A model generated the notes under the pieces. The model saw only the letters and a program-made list of their open reading frames with translations. It had not been told where the DNA came from and did no database searches. Positions 44,386 through 52,551 of a DNA stretch of 64,000 bases are shown one piece after another. Location of the stretch: contig JAGACK010000040.1 of assembly GCA_017614155.1 (NCBI GenBank), positions 56,717-120,716 on the forward strand. The letters run 5' to 3'. The DNA comes from Lachnospiraceae bacterium. Lineage in GTDB: Bacteria; Bacillota; Clostridia; Lachnospirales; Lachnospiraceae. The position numbers and the translations under genes were made by a program. How positions within the stretch are numbered: the stretch's first letter is position 1; the number at the start of each line of letters is the position of its first letter.

Positions 44386-45990
44386 ATGAAAAAGGATATT
44401 CTTGGAAATAAGATCTATCTCTACCTCACGGAGTTTTTTGCGGGAATGTCGGTGATGGCGGTAGAGCTTGGAGCAAGCAGGCTGCTGGCTCCTTATTTTT
44501 CGTCTTCGCAGATAGTATGGACCATCATAATCGGAACCATAATGATCGCGATGGCTCTGGGCAATGTCTATGGCGGAAAGAGCGCTGACAAAAATCCCGA
44601 TCCCGACAGGCTCTACAAAAGGATCCTCATTGCATCGGTCTGGATTGCAGCCATTCCCCTTGCGGGCAGATATATCATCATAGGCATTTCGGCCCTGCTC
44701 ATACTTACGATAAATGTTAATTTCCTCGTGATAGCAGCCTTTGTTTCCTGCATGATCATCTTTGTGTTTCCGCTATTCCTTCTTGGTACGGTCACTCCTT
44801 CGCTTGCAAGATATACCGTAAAGAGCGTTGATGATTCCGGAAAGACAGTCGGGGCCCTGGGAGCATTCAATACGATAGGCAGCATAATAGGAACCTTTCT
44901 CCCCACCTTTGTGACGATCCCCGCAGTGGGAACATCGGTGACCTTTCTTTTGTTTTCGGCAGTGCTTCTGATACTCGGGCTTATATATTTCATATCAAAC
45001 AGAAGAGGAAAAAAGGCATGCATCATAGCTGTCATACTCTATGTGATCTGCATGGTCTTCGGACACGGCGACAGTTTTGCTTTCTGGGAGAATGATCTGC
45101 TGTTTGAGGGGGAGTCGGTATACAATTACCTTCAGGTAAAGGAAAATGAAAAAGAGATCCTCCTTTCAACCAATGTGCTCTTTGGAGTGCAGTCAGTCAA
45201 AAGAAAAGATGATGAGCTCTCGGGCATGTATTACGATTACGCCATGGCCGCTCCCGTGATGGCAGGGATCAGGGAAAAGAAAGATCCCCGGATGCTGATC
45301 CTCGGCATGGGCACGGGAACTTATGCTTATCAGTGTGACAGATATTTTGACAACATGAAGATCGAAGGTGTGGAGATCGACGGAAAGATCACGGATCTTT
45401 CAAAACAATATTTTGGAGCGCTTGATAATGTGCCGGTCTATACCTATGACGGAAGGGCTTATCTTGACTGCGTGAAAGAGAAATATGATGTCATCATGGT
45501 GGATGCCTACCAGGATATCTCGATTCCTTTTCAGATGTCATCCGTTGAATTTTTTTCTTCCGTATATGATCACCTGAATGAGGACGGTGTCATGGTCGTC
45601 AACATGAACATGAGATCCGACGGGGAGGATAATATAAACGGGTATCTTTCGGACACCATCGCAAGCGTCTTTCCTTCGGTGTGTACCATGGATGTACCGG
45701 GCTTCACCAACCGCGAGCTTTTTGCGATGAAGAATGGTGAATGCAAAAAAGCGCTTGCAGACAATTCTTCCGGCATATCCGATCCGGGATTTGAAACCCT
45801 TATGAAGCAGACTGCATCCCTCCTGACAGATCACAAAAAGGGAACACATATATTTACGGACGACAGGGCGCCGGTAGAGCTTTTGGGCATGAAAGAGATC
45901 GACGGCCTTATCAGTCACGAAGTCTCTTATTATAAAAACCTCTACAGAGAACAGGGCCTGTCAGCCGTTTTAAGTGACCTGGGAGTATGA
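44386..45990 (+). CDS. Spermidine-synthase-like methyltransferase-fold protein fused to a membrane domain
   Basis: 534 aa. Residues 1-230 hold about seven hydrophobic helices (MSVMAVELGASRLLAPYFSSSQIVWTIIIG at the start). Residues about 235-480 form a spermidine synthase-type Rossmann domain, with MLILGMGTGTYAYQC as the nucleotide loop, IEGVEIDGKI, YTYDGRAYLDCVKEKYDVIMVDAYQD and IPFQMSSVEFF. Such membrane fusions are common but their reaction is often unproven. The aspartates of the aminopropyl site are partly retained. It starts 3 bases after the EAL gene stop and is probably cotranscribed with the pair. Confidence 0.83.
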   Translation: MKKDILGNKIYLYLTEFFAGMSVMAVELGASRLLAPYFSSSQIVWTIIIGTIMIAMALGNVYGGKSADKNPDPDRLYKRILIASVWIAAIPLAGRYIIIGISALLILTINVNFLVIAAFVSCMIIFVFPLFLLGTVTPSLARYTVKSVDDSGKTVGALGAFNTIGSIIGTFLPTFVTIPAVGTSVTFLLFSAVLLILGLIYFISNRRGKKACIIAVILYVICMVFGHGDSFAFWENDLLFEGESVYNYLQVKENEKEILLSTNVLFGVQSVKRKDDELSGMYYDYAMAAPVMAGIREKKDPRMLILGMGTGTYAYQCDRYFDNMKIEGVEIDGKITDLSKQYFGALDNVPVYTYDGRAYLDCVKEKYDVIMVDAYQDISIPFQMSSVEFFSSVYDHLNEDGVMVVNMNMRSDGEDNINGYLSDTIASVFPSVCTMDVPGFTNRELFAMKNGECKKALADNSSGISDPGFETLMKQTASLLTDHKKGTHIFTDDRAPVELLGMKEIDGLISHEVSYYKNLYREQGLSAVLSDLGV

Positions 45991-46023
45991 TTTGTCATAA
46001 GTACATTTATATAAGGAGAAGAT

Positions 46024-47667
46024 ATGAAATACAGGGAAACGGTAAAAGCTGACAATGAAGGGATCGCTCGCATAAGCAGCCTGGTCCGTGAATATCTCTT
46101 AAAACACAGAACCGAACCGAAGGAAGCGGACAAAATGGCCATTGCCGCGGAAGAGGCAGCAGGGGGAATGGCAGAACAAGCGGGGGAAGATGCATCGATT
46201 GAAGTTGTTATCAGGCCCTTTCCGGATCATGTAAGCGTGATCCTGACATCAAAAGGCAGGGAGTATGATCCTCTAGAGGGCAGCGGGATGGGGGATCTTC
46301 TTGATGATGAAATGGATTACCCGATGCAGCAGGCCATCAGGGGGATCCTGATAAAGTCTTTTGCCGACAGGATGAAGTACCGTCACAAAAACGGAGTCAA
46401 CCGGATCAGCTTTGTTATCTTTCGTTCCCCGAGGGCGCATCTTTACCGTACTCTCGGCGCGATGGCAGCGGCTGCCATCATCGGGCTCATCCTTTCACGG
46501 TTTGCTCCCGGAAGCTTCAATGATGCATTAAGATCATATATCCTTGTGCCCGTTTATACCATTTACCTGAATGCGCTGAAAATGGTCGTCGCGCCGGTGG
46601 TGTTTCTTTCGATCGTTTCCTGTATAGTGCAGTTTTCCGATCTGTCGGAGCTTGGCAGGATCGGGGGACGTACGATGTCTGTCTTTGTCTTTACGACGCT
46701 CATCGCATCTTTGGCGGGCATTGGGCTGTTCTATCTGTTCAGGCCCGGTATCCCTCTGACTTCGGGAGCGGATCTGCAGGCTGCAAAGGATATAACTTCA
46801 CAGACCATGAACATCTCCCTGAAGGACATGATCGTCGGGATAGTGCCGTCTGATTTCTTAGAGCCTTTTGTTTCATCAAACATGCTCCAGCTCATCTTCC
46901 TGGCCGTATTCTGCGGCGTGATCGCAGGCCGTATCGGCAGATACTCAAAAACAGTCACAGACATATTTGAGGCCTTTAATGAGCTTTTTCTGAGGATGAC
47001 AACGGCGATCATATATTTCATGCCGGCTGCGGTATTCTGCTCGATCTGTTCCATGATGCTGACGACGGGAGTCTCGGTGATCGTTTCGGTGCTGGGGATT
47101 TTTGCTACATTTCTTTTAGGCCTCTTGTTCATGATCTTTGTATACTGCCTGATACTCGCATTGTACGGAAGGGTCAATCCCATTGTGTTCATCAGAAAAT
47201 ATGTGCCGACCATGACGCAGGTCTTTTCTGTGGCATCAAGCAATGCGTCTATCCCTTTGAATATGAAAGCGTGTGAGAATCTCGGAGTTCCGAAAAAGAT
47301 ATACTGCCTGACGATACCTCTCGGAGCAACCCTCAATATGGACGGCGGATGTATATACATGGGAGTTTTTTCAATGGCGCTGGCAAAGTCGTACGGCGTG
47401 ACGGTCCCGGCCGCAACGATAGCCGCAATGATAGTCACTATTATCGTCATGTCCATGGGAGCGCCGGGGGTTGCAGGCTCGGGGCTGATATGCCTAAGCG
47501 TCCTTCTTACCCAGATGGGAGTCCCTGCGGAAGCGGTTGCGCTGGTCATGGGAATAGATGCCCTGGTCGGCATGTTCCGCTGCATGAGCAACTGCACGGG
47601 CGATGTCATGACAAGCATCATCGTGGCAAAAAAAGAAAAAGTCCTGGACATGGAAAAGTACAGATAA
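46024..47667 (+). CDS. Dicarboxylate/amino acid:cation symporter with an N-terminal RsbW-like domain
   Basis: 547 aa. Residues about 1-135 resemble the GHKL fold of RsbW-type anti-sigma kinases: ADKMAIAAEEAAGGMAEQAG aligns with their N-box helix, but the usual asparagine is Gly, and RHKNGVNRISFVIF resembles the last strand. The ATP-lid glycine motif is missing, so the domain is probably regulatory rather than a kinase. Residues about 140-540 form a DAACS (SDF-family) transporter with the substrate-site elements SVASSNASIPLNMKACENLG, TIPLGATLNMDGG and a late CMSNCTGDVMTS loop. GGAG precedes the ATG. It is separated from the spermidine-synthase-like gene by 33 bases. Confidence 0.85.
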   Translation: MKYRETVKADNEGIARISSLVREYLLKHRTEPKEADKMAIAAEEAAGGMAEQAGEDASIEVVIRPFPDHVSVILTSKGREYDPLEGSGMGDLLDDEMDYPMQQAIRGILIKSFADRMKYRHKNGVNRISFVIFRSPRAHLYRTLGAMAAAAIIGLILSRFAPGSFNDALRSYILVPVYTIYLNALKMVVAPVVFLSIVSCIVQFSDLSELGRIGGRTMSVFVFTTLIASLAGIGLFYLFRPGIPLTSGADLQAAKDITSQTMNISLKDMIVGIVPSDFLEPFVSSNMLQLIFLAVFCGVIAGRIGRYSKTVTDIFEAFNELFLRMTTAIIYFMPAAVFCSICSMMLTTGVSVIVSVLGIFATFLLGLLFMIFVYCLILALYGRVNPIVFIRKYVPTMTQVFSVASSNASIPLNMKACENLGVPKKIYCLTIPLGATLNMDGGCIYMGVFSMALAKSYGVTVPAATIAAMIVTIIVMSMGAPGVAGSGLICLSVLLTQMGVPAEAVALVMGIDALVGMFRCMSNCTGDVMTSIIVAKKEKVLDMEKYR

Positions 47668-47692
47668 TCTGTCCCTGAATTGCTTTTCTTCG

Positions 47693-47698
47693 TATAAT
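47693..47698 (+). promoter_or_regulatory. -10 element before the leader-peptide gene
   Basis: A perfect TATAAT lies 52 bases before the start codon. No convincing -35 hexamer is seen at the right distance. Confidence 0.4.
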
Positions 47699-47750
47699 GA
47701 TATAGTAAATGATCCTTAAAGATCATCATTTCATAAAGGAGGTATCTGTT

Positions 47751-48032
47751 ATGAACGAAAATGGAAAGATCAATGATGAAGAACTGGAGCAGGCTGCAGG
47801 CGGGATGATATTCAATGCAGCGAACACGCCGGAAGATGATTTTGATCCGCGTTTCCCGTGGGAGGTCATCGATAATAATAACGGGAAGGTGCTCGGAAAG
47901 TTTGCGACCTATGATCAGGCTTGTCAGTATGCAAAATCATTCGGTGATGACAGCTACAACACGATGCAGGTTTACTGGGACACGGTCAGCAGGCTTCGCG
48001 CCAACCCGAATGTTTTCCCTAATCCTCAATAA
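47751..48032 (+). CDS. Double-glycine-leader peptide (candidate RiPP or exported peptide precursor)
   Basis: 93 aa from ATG 47751, with AAGGAGG 8 bases upstream. The N-terminus MNENGKINDEELEQAAGG is a classic double-glycine leader (ELxxAxGG) for C39-peptidase exporters. The remainder of about 75 residues is acidic and aromatic, with one cysteine and the pattern WEVIDNNNGKVLGKFATYDQACQYAKSFG, a small domain seen in other clostridial GG-leader proteins. No modification enzyme or C39 exporter is in the window. A hairpin containing TTTTGACCCC follows the stop. Confidence 0.7.
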   Translation: MNENGKINDEELEQAAGGMIFNAANTPEDDFDPRFPWEVIDNNNGKVLGKFATYDQACQYAKSFGDDSYNTMQVYWDTVSRLRANPNVFPNPQ

Positions 48033-48042
48033 TGATGAAGCC

Positions 48043-48066
48043 GGGGGCAAAAGACCTTTTGACCCC
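48043..48066. terminator. Hairpin after the leader-peptide gene
   Basis: GGGGGCAAAAG and CTTTTGACCCC pair with one mismatch around AC. There is no T-run, so termination is uncertain. The right arm contains the dispersed TTTTGACCCC motif. Confidence 0.45.
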
Positions 48067-48097
48067 GAAATCATAATGATTCAGAAAGGTATTAATC

Positions 48098-49279
48098 ATG
48101 GATGTACAGCTTCTCTTGGATCTGGCGCTGCTTATCTTTGCCGCAAAGGCGCTGGGACTGCTTTGCAAAAGGATAGGAGCGCCTCAGGTTGTGGGCGAGA
48201 TACTGGCGGGACTTCTTGTCGGGCCGTCGGTATTAAAGATCGTCGGTGTAAATGATGCGATAGAGATATTTGCCGAGATAGGCGTGATAATGCTCATGTT
48301 CTCGGCAGGGCTTGGAACCGATATAAAGAAACTGAAAAGCTCGGGCGGCAGATCTTTTCTTGTGGCGCTGATAGGAGTGATAGTTCCGCTCATCGGCGGA
48401 TTTGCGCTCTACGGAGCTTTTTACGGATTTGCCATGCCGCCTTCAAAGGAATTCTACACGGCTCTTTTCATGGGGACCATCCTGACCGCGACGAGTGTTT
48501 CAATTACCGTTGCGGCGCTGCAGGAAATGGGAAAGATAAACAGCGATGTCGGAACTACCATCATCGGTGCGGCGGTGATAGATGATGTTATCGGCATCAT
48601 CGTTCTGACCTGTGTTGTAGGCGGTTCCGGCGGAGACGGAAATGTCGGTCTTGTTCTTTTGAAGATAGTGCTGTTCTTTGCAGCAACTCTTGTGATCGGT
48701 TTTGTCGTCCATAAATGCATGGAGTGGCTTGACAACAGATATCCGCATACCCAGAGGATCCCGATCTACAGCCTGGCATTCTGCTTTGCGATGGCATATA
48801 TCGCGCAGAAGTTTTTCGGGATCGCGGATATTACCGGGGCATACTGCGCGGGGATAGTCCTTTGTACGATCAAGGATACGGAATATGTCGAAAAAAAGAT
48901 CGACATCAGCAGCTACATGCTTTTCGGCCCGATATTCTTTGCATCCATCGGACTCAAGACAGATCTGTCAGGACTGACATTATCGATCCTCGGATTCAGC
49001 GTATGCTTCATCATCGTTGCCCTGCTCTGCAAGGTCATAGGCTGCGGCCTTGCCGCAAAGATCTGCGGATATGACTGGATGGACAGTCTTCGGACCGGGG
49101 CCGGTATGATGACAAGGGGAGAGGTGGCTCTGATAGTCGCGCAGAAAGGGCTGGCAGCGGGAGTGCTGGATTCGGTTTATTTTCCGGCAGTCATATTGCT
49201 GATCATAGTGTCATCCATTGTGACGCCGATCGTACTGAAGTCTCTTTTTGCGGAAAAAGGCGCAAAGAAAGCGGCTTAG
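48098..49279 (+). CDS. Cation:proton antiporter, CPA2 (KefB/NapA) family
   Basis: 393 aa with about 12 hydrophobic helices. LCKRIGAPQVVGEILAGLLVGPSVL is the N-terminal signature of the Na/H exchanger domain. GAAVIDDVIGIIVL carries the two adjacent aspartates expected in the ion-binding helix of electrogenic exchangers. MTRGEVALIVAQKGLAAG is the conserved loop near the end. There is no TrkA-N domain, so the protein ends after the membrane part. AAAGG lies upstream of the ATG. Monocistronic. Confidence 0.9.
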   Translation: MDVQLLLDLALLIFAAKALGLLCKRIGAPQVVGEILAGLLVGPSVLKIVGVNDAIEIFAEIGVIMLMFSAGLGTDIKKLKSSGGRSFLVALIGVIVPLIGGFALYGAFYGFAMPPSKEFYTALFMGTILTATSVSITVAALQEMGKINSDVGTTIIGAAVIDDVIGIIVLTCVVGGSGGDGNVGLVLLKIVLFFAATLVIGFVVHKCMEWLDNRYPHTQRIPIYSLAFCFAMAYIAQKFFGIADITGAYCAGIVLCTIKDTEYVEKKIDISSYMLFGPIFFASIGLKTDLSGLTLSILGFSVCFIIVALLCKVIGCGLAAKICGYDWMDSLRTGAGMMTRGEVALIVAQKGLAAGVLDSVYFPAVILLIIVSSIVTPIVLKSLFAEKGAKKAA

Positions 49280-49321
49280 CAGGCAGAAAAAAATAATAAA
49301 AAAAATTAAAAAAAATCCGAA

Positions 49322-49379
49322 ACCTCCGTTTGTGTTTTGCGTCTATATAGTCAGAGGACAAAAAACACCAAACGGAGGT
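49322..49379 (+). promoter_or_regulatory. Hairpin covering the Shine-Dalgarno of the vWA lipoprotein gene
   Basis: ACCTCCGTTTG (49322-49332) is exactly complementary to CAAACGGAGGT (49369-49379), which contains the GGAGG ribosome site. Pairing continues after one bulge for six more bases. The loop is about 23 bases. If transcribed, the structure would block translation until melted or bound. Confidence 0.7.
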
Positions 49380-49386
49380 ATTTATT

Positions 49387-51156
49387 ATGAAAAAGAAAAT
49401 CGTTGTATCTTTACTTGTCGGAGCCATCGTTACAGCATCTCTTGCTGGATGCTCATCAGCGGCCACATCTTCACATACGGAAAGGGCAGAGCCCGAGGCT
49501 GTCTGCATCGATCCTTCCTATCCGGAAGAACTCCCGGAATATGAAAGCGCGGCAGATGATGAAGGCTCTTATTATGCTGAAAGCTGTGAAGAAGAATCAT
49601 GCGCTGCGGGCAGCGCGGTAAATGAAAGCATCTGCTTTGACAATTCCTTTGCGGCATCGGAAAGCGCTTCATATAAAGCTGATGCGCAGGAAAGATTATG
49701 CGGCCCGGTCACTGATATGTTCTGCCCCGGATATATCTGTCCGAAGCCTGATCCAAACCGCGGGGAAAACTACAGGAGCGTGGCTGAAAACCCCTTCACC
49801 GATGTTGCTTCATCCCCGCTTTCAACCTTTGGCGCAGACATAGACACCGCAAGCTATTCAAATCTCAGGCGGATGATCACTGACGGTTACACGCTTTCGC
49901 AGATACCGGCAGGATCGGTCAGGACAGAGGAACTTGTAAACTACTTTGATTATGATTACAAAAGCCCGAAAAACGGCGATGCATTTGCGGTGAATGCTTC
50001 CATCATAGACTGTCCGTGGAACAGGGAGACGAAGCTTGTAACCCTGGGGATAAAAGCAAAGGAGATCGGAGAGGTCGAAGATATCCCTTCAAACATTGTT
50101 TTTCTCGTTGATGTTTCCGGCTCGATGAACGATTATGACAAGCTTCCGCTTCTTCAGATGGGCTTTGACATGCTGATAGATGATCTGGATGAGGACGACA
50201 GGGTTTCTATAGTGACCTATGCTTCCGATTCGGATATAGTGATCGCCGGAGTTCCCGGAAATGAGCATACGGCGCTGAAAAAAGCCGTCAACTCTCTTAA
50301 AGCCTCAGGCTCCACAAACGGCGGAGAGGGTATCAGGACCGCATATAAACTTGCAGAAAAGTACTTCATCAAAGGCGGGAATAACCGTGTCATCATGGCC
50401 ACGGACGGGGATCTGAATGTCGGCATCACATCAGAGGATGAGCTTGAGGAACTGATCAGTGATAAAAAAGAAGGCGGTGTCTTTCTTTCGGTTTTAGGCT
50501 TTGGCACCGGAAACTACAATGAGGCAACGCTTGAGACGCTTGCAGATAAGGGCAACGGAAACTATTCCTACATCGACTGCCTTGCGCAGGCAAAAAAGGT
50601 TCTCGTGGATGAATTCAATTCCACCCTTTTCACGGTGGCAAAGGATGTGAAATTCCAGACAGAATTCAACCCGGGATATGTCAAAGAATATCGTCTTGTC
50701 GGCTACGAGAACAGGCAGATGGCATCCCGCGATTTTAATGATGATTCAAAAGACGGCGGAGAGATAGGAAGCGGACATGCCATGACCGTGATGTATGAGA
50801 TAAAGATGAATGACAGTGATGAAAAGGATGACGGTATCTCTCTTCGCTACCAGGATAACAGGCTTTCGGATGACGGGCTCAGATCGGGCGAATGGATGAC
50901 CGTATCCGTACGCTACAAGGAACCTGAGGCCGATGAGTCAAAACTCATATATTTCCCTGTCAGCAGCGGATGCTATACGAAAAACCCGAATCGTGATACA
51001 CTTTTTGCAGCGTATGTTGCAGAGTGCGGCATGATAATAAATGACAGTGAGTATACCGGAAACCTTGACATGCGCGATGTTTCAAAACAGGTTTCAAGGC
51101 TGGATCTGAATGATGAATACAAGGAGGAGTTCCTTGACCTTATCAGACAGCTCTGA
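49387..51156 (+). CDS. Von Willebrand factor type A domain lipoprotein (YfbK-like)
   Basis: 589 aa. The signal peptide ends in the lipobox SLAGCSSA (C22). An acidic, Ser/Glu/Cys-containing linker reaches residue about 130. A YfbK-type pre-domain follows (NPFTDVASSPLSTFGADIDTASYSNLRR). The vWA domain starts near residue 235, with the metal site VDVSGSM near 241. A C-terminal block (YVAECGMIINDS..DMRDVSKQVSRLD) resembles the DUF3520 end of this family. A sigma factor and its likely regulator follow in the same direction, as in many clostridial vWA-sigma clusters. Its ribosome site is sequestered in a strong hairpin. Confidence 0.88.
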   Translation: MKKKIVVSLLVGAIVTASLAGCSSAATSSHTERAEPEAVCIDPSYPEELPEYESAADDEGSYYAESCEEESCAAGSAVNESICFDNSFAASESASYKADAQERLCGPVTDMFCPGYICPKPDPNRGENYRSVAENPFTDVASSPLSTFGADIDTASYSNLRRMITDGYTLSQIPAGSVRTEELVNYFDYDYKSPKNGDAFAVNASIIDCPWNRETKLVTLGIKAKEIGEVEDIPSNIVFLVDVSGSMNDYDKLPLLQMGFDMLIDDLDEDDRVSIVTYASDSDIVIAGVPGNEHTALKKAVNSLKASGSTNGGEGIRTAYKLAEKYFIKGGNNRVIMATDGDLNVGITSEDELEELISDKKEGGVFLSVLGFGTGNYNEATLETLADKGNGNYSYIDCLAQAKKVLVDEFNSTLFTVAKDVKFQTEFNPGYVKEYRLVGYENRQMASRDFNDDSKDGGEIGSGHAMTVMYEIKMNDSDEKDDGISLRYQDNRLSDDGLRSGEWMTVSVRYKEPEADESKLIYFPVSSGCYTKNPNRDTLFAAYVAECGMIINDSEYTGNLDMRDVSKQVSRLDLNDEYKEEFLDLIRQL

Positions 51157-51194
51157 TCAGTAATGTGCGGCTTAACTTAACGGCATAAATCAGG

Positions 51195-51764
51195 ATGAAT
51201 AAAGTGATGCAGGATTTTGAGATCGTCGACCTGTACTGGAGCAGGGACGAAAACGCCATAACCGAGACAAACATCAAATACGGAAGTTATTGCAGGAAGA
51301 TCGCAATGAACATAACGGCAGATGACGGGGATACCGAGGAATGTATCAACGATACCTATCTGTCGGCCTGGAACAGCATGCCCGAAGAACGCCCCCGGAT
51401 GCTGGCGCCCTTCCTTGCAGCGATCGTAAGGAATCATGCGCTTACCATTTTCAGAAAAACACATTCAAAAAAGCGCGGGGCGGGACAGACCGCTCTCGCG
51501 CTTGATGAACTGTCAGAGGTGGCCGGACCCTCAACGACTGAGGATGCAGTGGATATGTCGCTTCTGTCGGGACATATCAATTCTTTCCTGAAGACTCTGG
51601 GTTCAAGAGAGCGCATTGCCTTTGTCAGGCGTTACTTTTATGTCGAACCGCTTTCGGATATAGCCGCAGCGCTTTCGATGTCCGAATCCGCCATGAAATC
51701 ATCGCTTTTCAGGACACGCACGAAACTGAAGGACTATCTTGCAAAGGAGGGTTATGAGCTTTGA
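51195..51764 (+). CDS. ECF-type RNA polymerase sigma factor
   Basis: 189 aa. Sigma-70 region 2 spans about 5-85 (YCRKIAMNITADDGDTEECINDTYLSAWNSMPE). Region 4 spans about 125-180 (LGSRERIAFVRRYFYVEPLSDIAAALSMSESAMKSSLFRTRTKLKDYL), with a clear helix-turn-helix. The ribosome site is poor, suggesting low or coupled translation. Its stop overlaps the TTG start of the membrane protein that follows, the usual arrangement of sigma and anti-sigma genes. Target promoters are unknown. Confidence 0.92.
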   Translation: MNKVMQDFEIVDLYWSRDENAITETNIKYGSYCRKIAMNITADDGDTEECINDTYLSAWNSMPEERPRMLAPFLAAIVRNHALTIFRKTHSKKRGAGQTALALDELSEVAGPSTTEDAVDMSLLSGHINSFLKTLGSRERIAFVRRYFYVEPLSDIAAALSMSESAMKSSLFRTRTKLKDYLAKEGYEL

Positions 51765-52540
51765 ACGGCAATGACCTGATGAATGCCTTAAACGGGCTTG
51801 ATCCGAAATACATAGATGAAGCTGCTTTTGAACTTCATGAAAAAGAAGCATCTGAAAAAAGAGCAAAGACCATACGGTTCAGAAGGACTCTTTTTGTCGT
51901 CATCCCCGCAGCTGCTGCCATACTGATCACAATGACGACCCTGCTTTCTTCGGGAGTGCGCAGGGCAAAGAATGAGAGCGCATCTTTCACTCCTGCAGCA
52001 GATGCTGCCGCAACAGGTGCTGCTGCGCCGGTTTATGAAGAGGAGGCAGCGTCGGAAGAAGCTTCCGATGAAGCTCCTGTTTTTGAGGAAGAAGCTGCTG
52101 ATGCTGCAACAGAGCATTCATATGATGCCGCAGGGGCAGACGAAGCTGTTCAGTTCCCGGTTGCCGGTGAACTGGCAGAAAACTTCATGCCGGAAGCGCA
52201 GGCTGATGAGGAAAAGACGCCGGCTGCTCCGGAGGCTGCTCTAAACTCAGAGAAGAAAAGAGAATCAGAAGACAGAAGGCTCAGGATCGAAAGCGTATCC
52301 TGTGAAAATGGGACGCTGACAGTAAAGATAAAAGGAACCTGGCCGGAGAATGTTTCCGATACCGTATACATCATAACCGGAATAAACGATGACGGTTCGG
52401 AAAAGATCTGCGGCAAAGGAACCGTGGAAAAACTGCCCAAAGGACAGGAACCCCTGAATATAGATATCTCCGGACACGGTCTTGAAAAAGGCGCCTATAC
52501 GCTGTTCATACTTGGGGAAAAGACAGAGTTTGAGATCTGA
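51761..52540 (+). CDS. Membrane protein, probable anti-sigma factor of the adjacent ECF sigma
   Basis: 259 aa from TTG 51761, with AAGGAGG 10 bases upstream. A cytoplasmic part of about 45 residues (DLMNALNGLDPKYIDEAAFELHEKE...) precedes one membrane helix (TLFVVIPAAAAILITMTTLL). Outside lie an Ala/Glu/Asp linker (about 70-165) and a C-terminal domain of about 85 residues (RLRIESVSCENGTLTVKIKGTWP...). The start resembles the cytoplasmic segments of clostridial sigma-linked membrane proteins. Its position overlapping the sigma gene makes anti-sigma function likely, but no zinc-binding ZAS motif is present. Confidence 0.72.
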   Translation: MNGNDLMNALNGLDPKYIDEAAFELHEKEASEKRAKTIRFRRTLFVVIPAAAAILITMTTLLSSGVRRAKNESASFTPAADAAATGAAAPVYEEEAASEEASDEAPVFEEEAADAATEHSYDAAGADEAVQFPVAGELAENFMPEAQADEEKTPAAPEAALNSEKKRESEDRRLRIESVSCENGTLTVKIKGTWPENVSDTVYIITGINDDGSEKICGKGTVEKLPKGQEPLNIDISGHGLEKGAYTLFILGEKTEFEI

Positions 52541-52551
52541 TCACAGAGATT

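Noticed and set aside
46731-47729. 332-codon minus-strand frame opposite the symporter
   Set aside because: Antisense to the conserved transporter core; no start signals.
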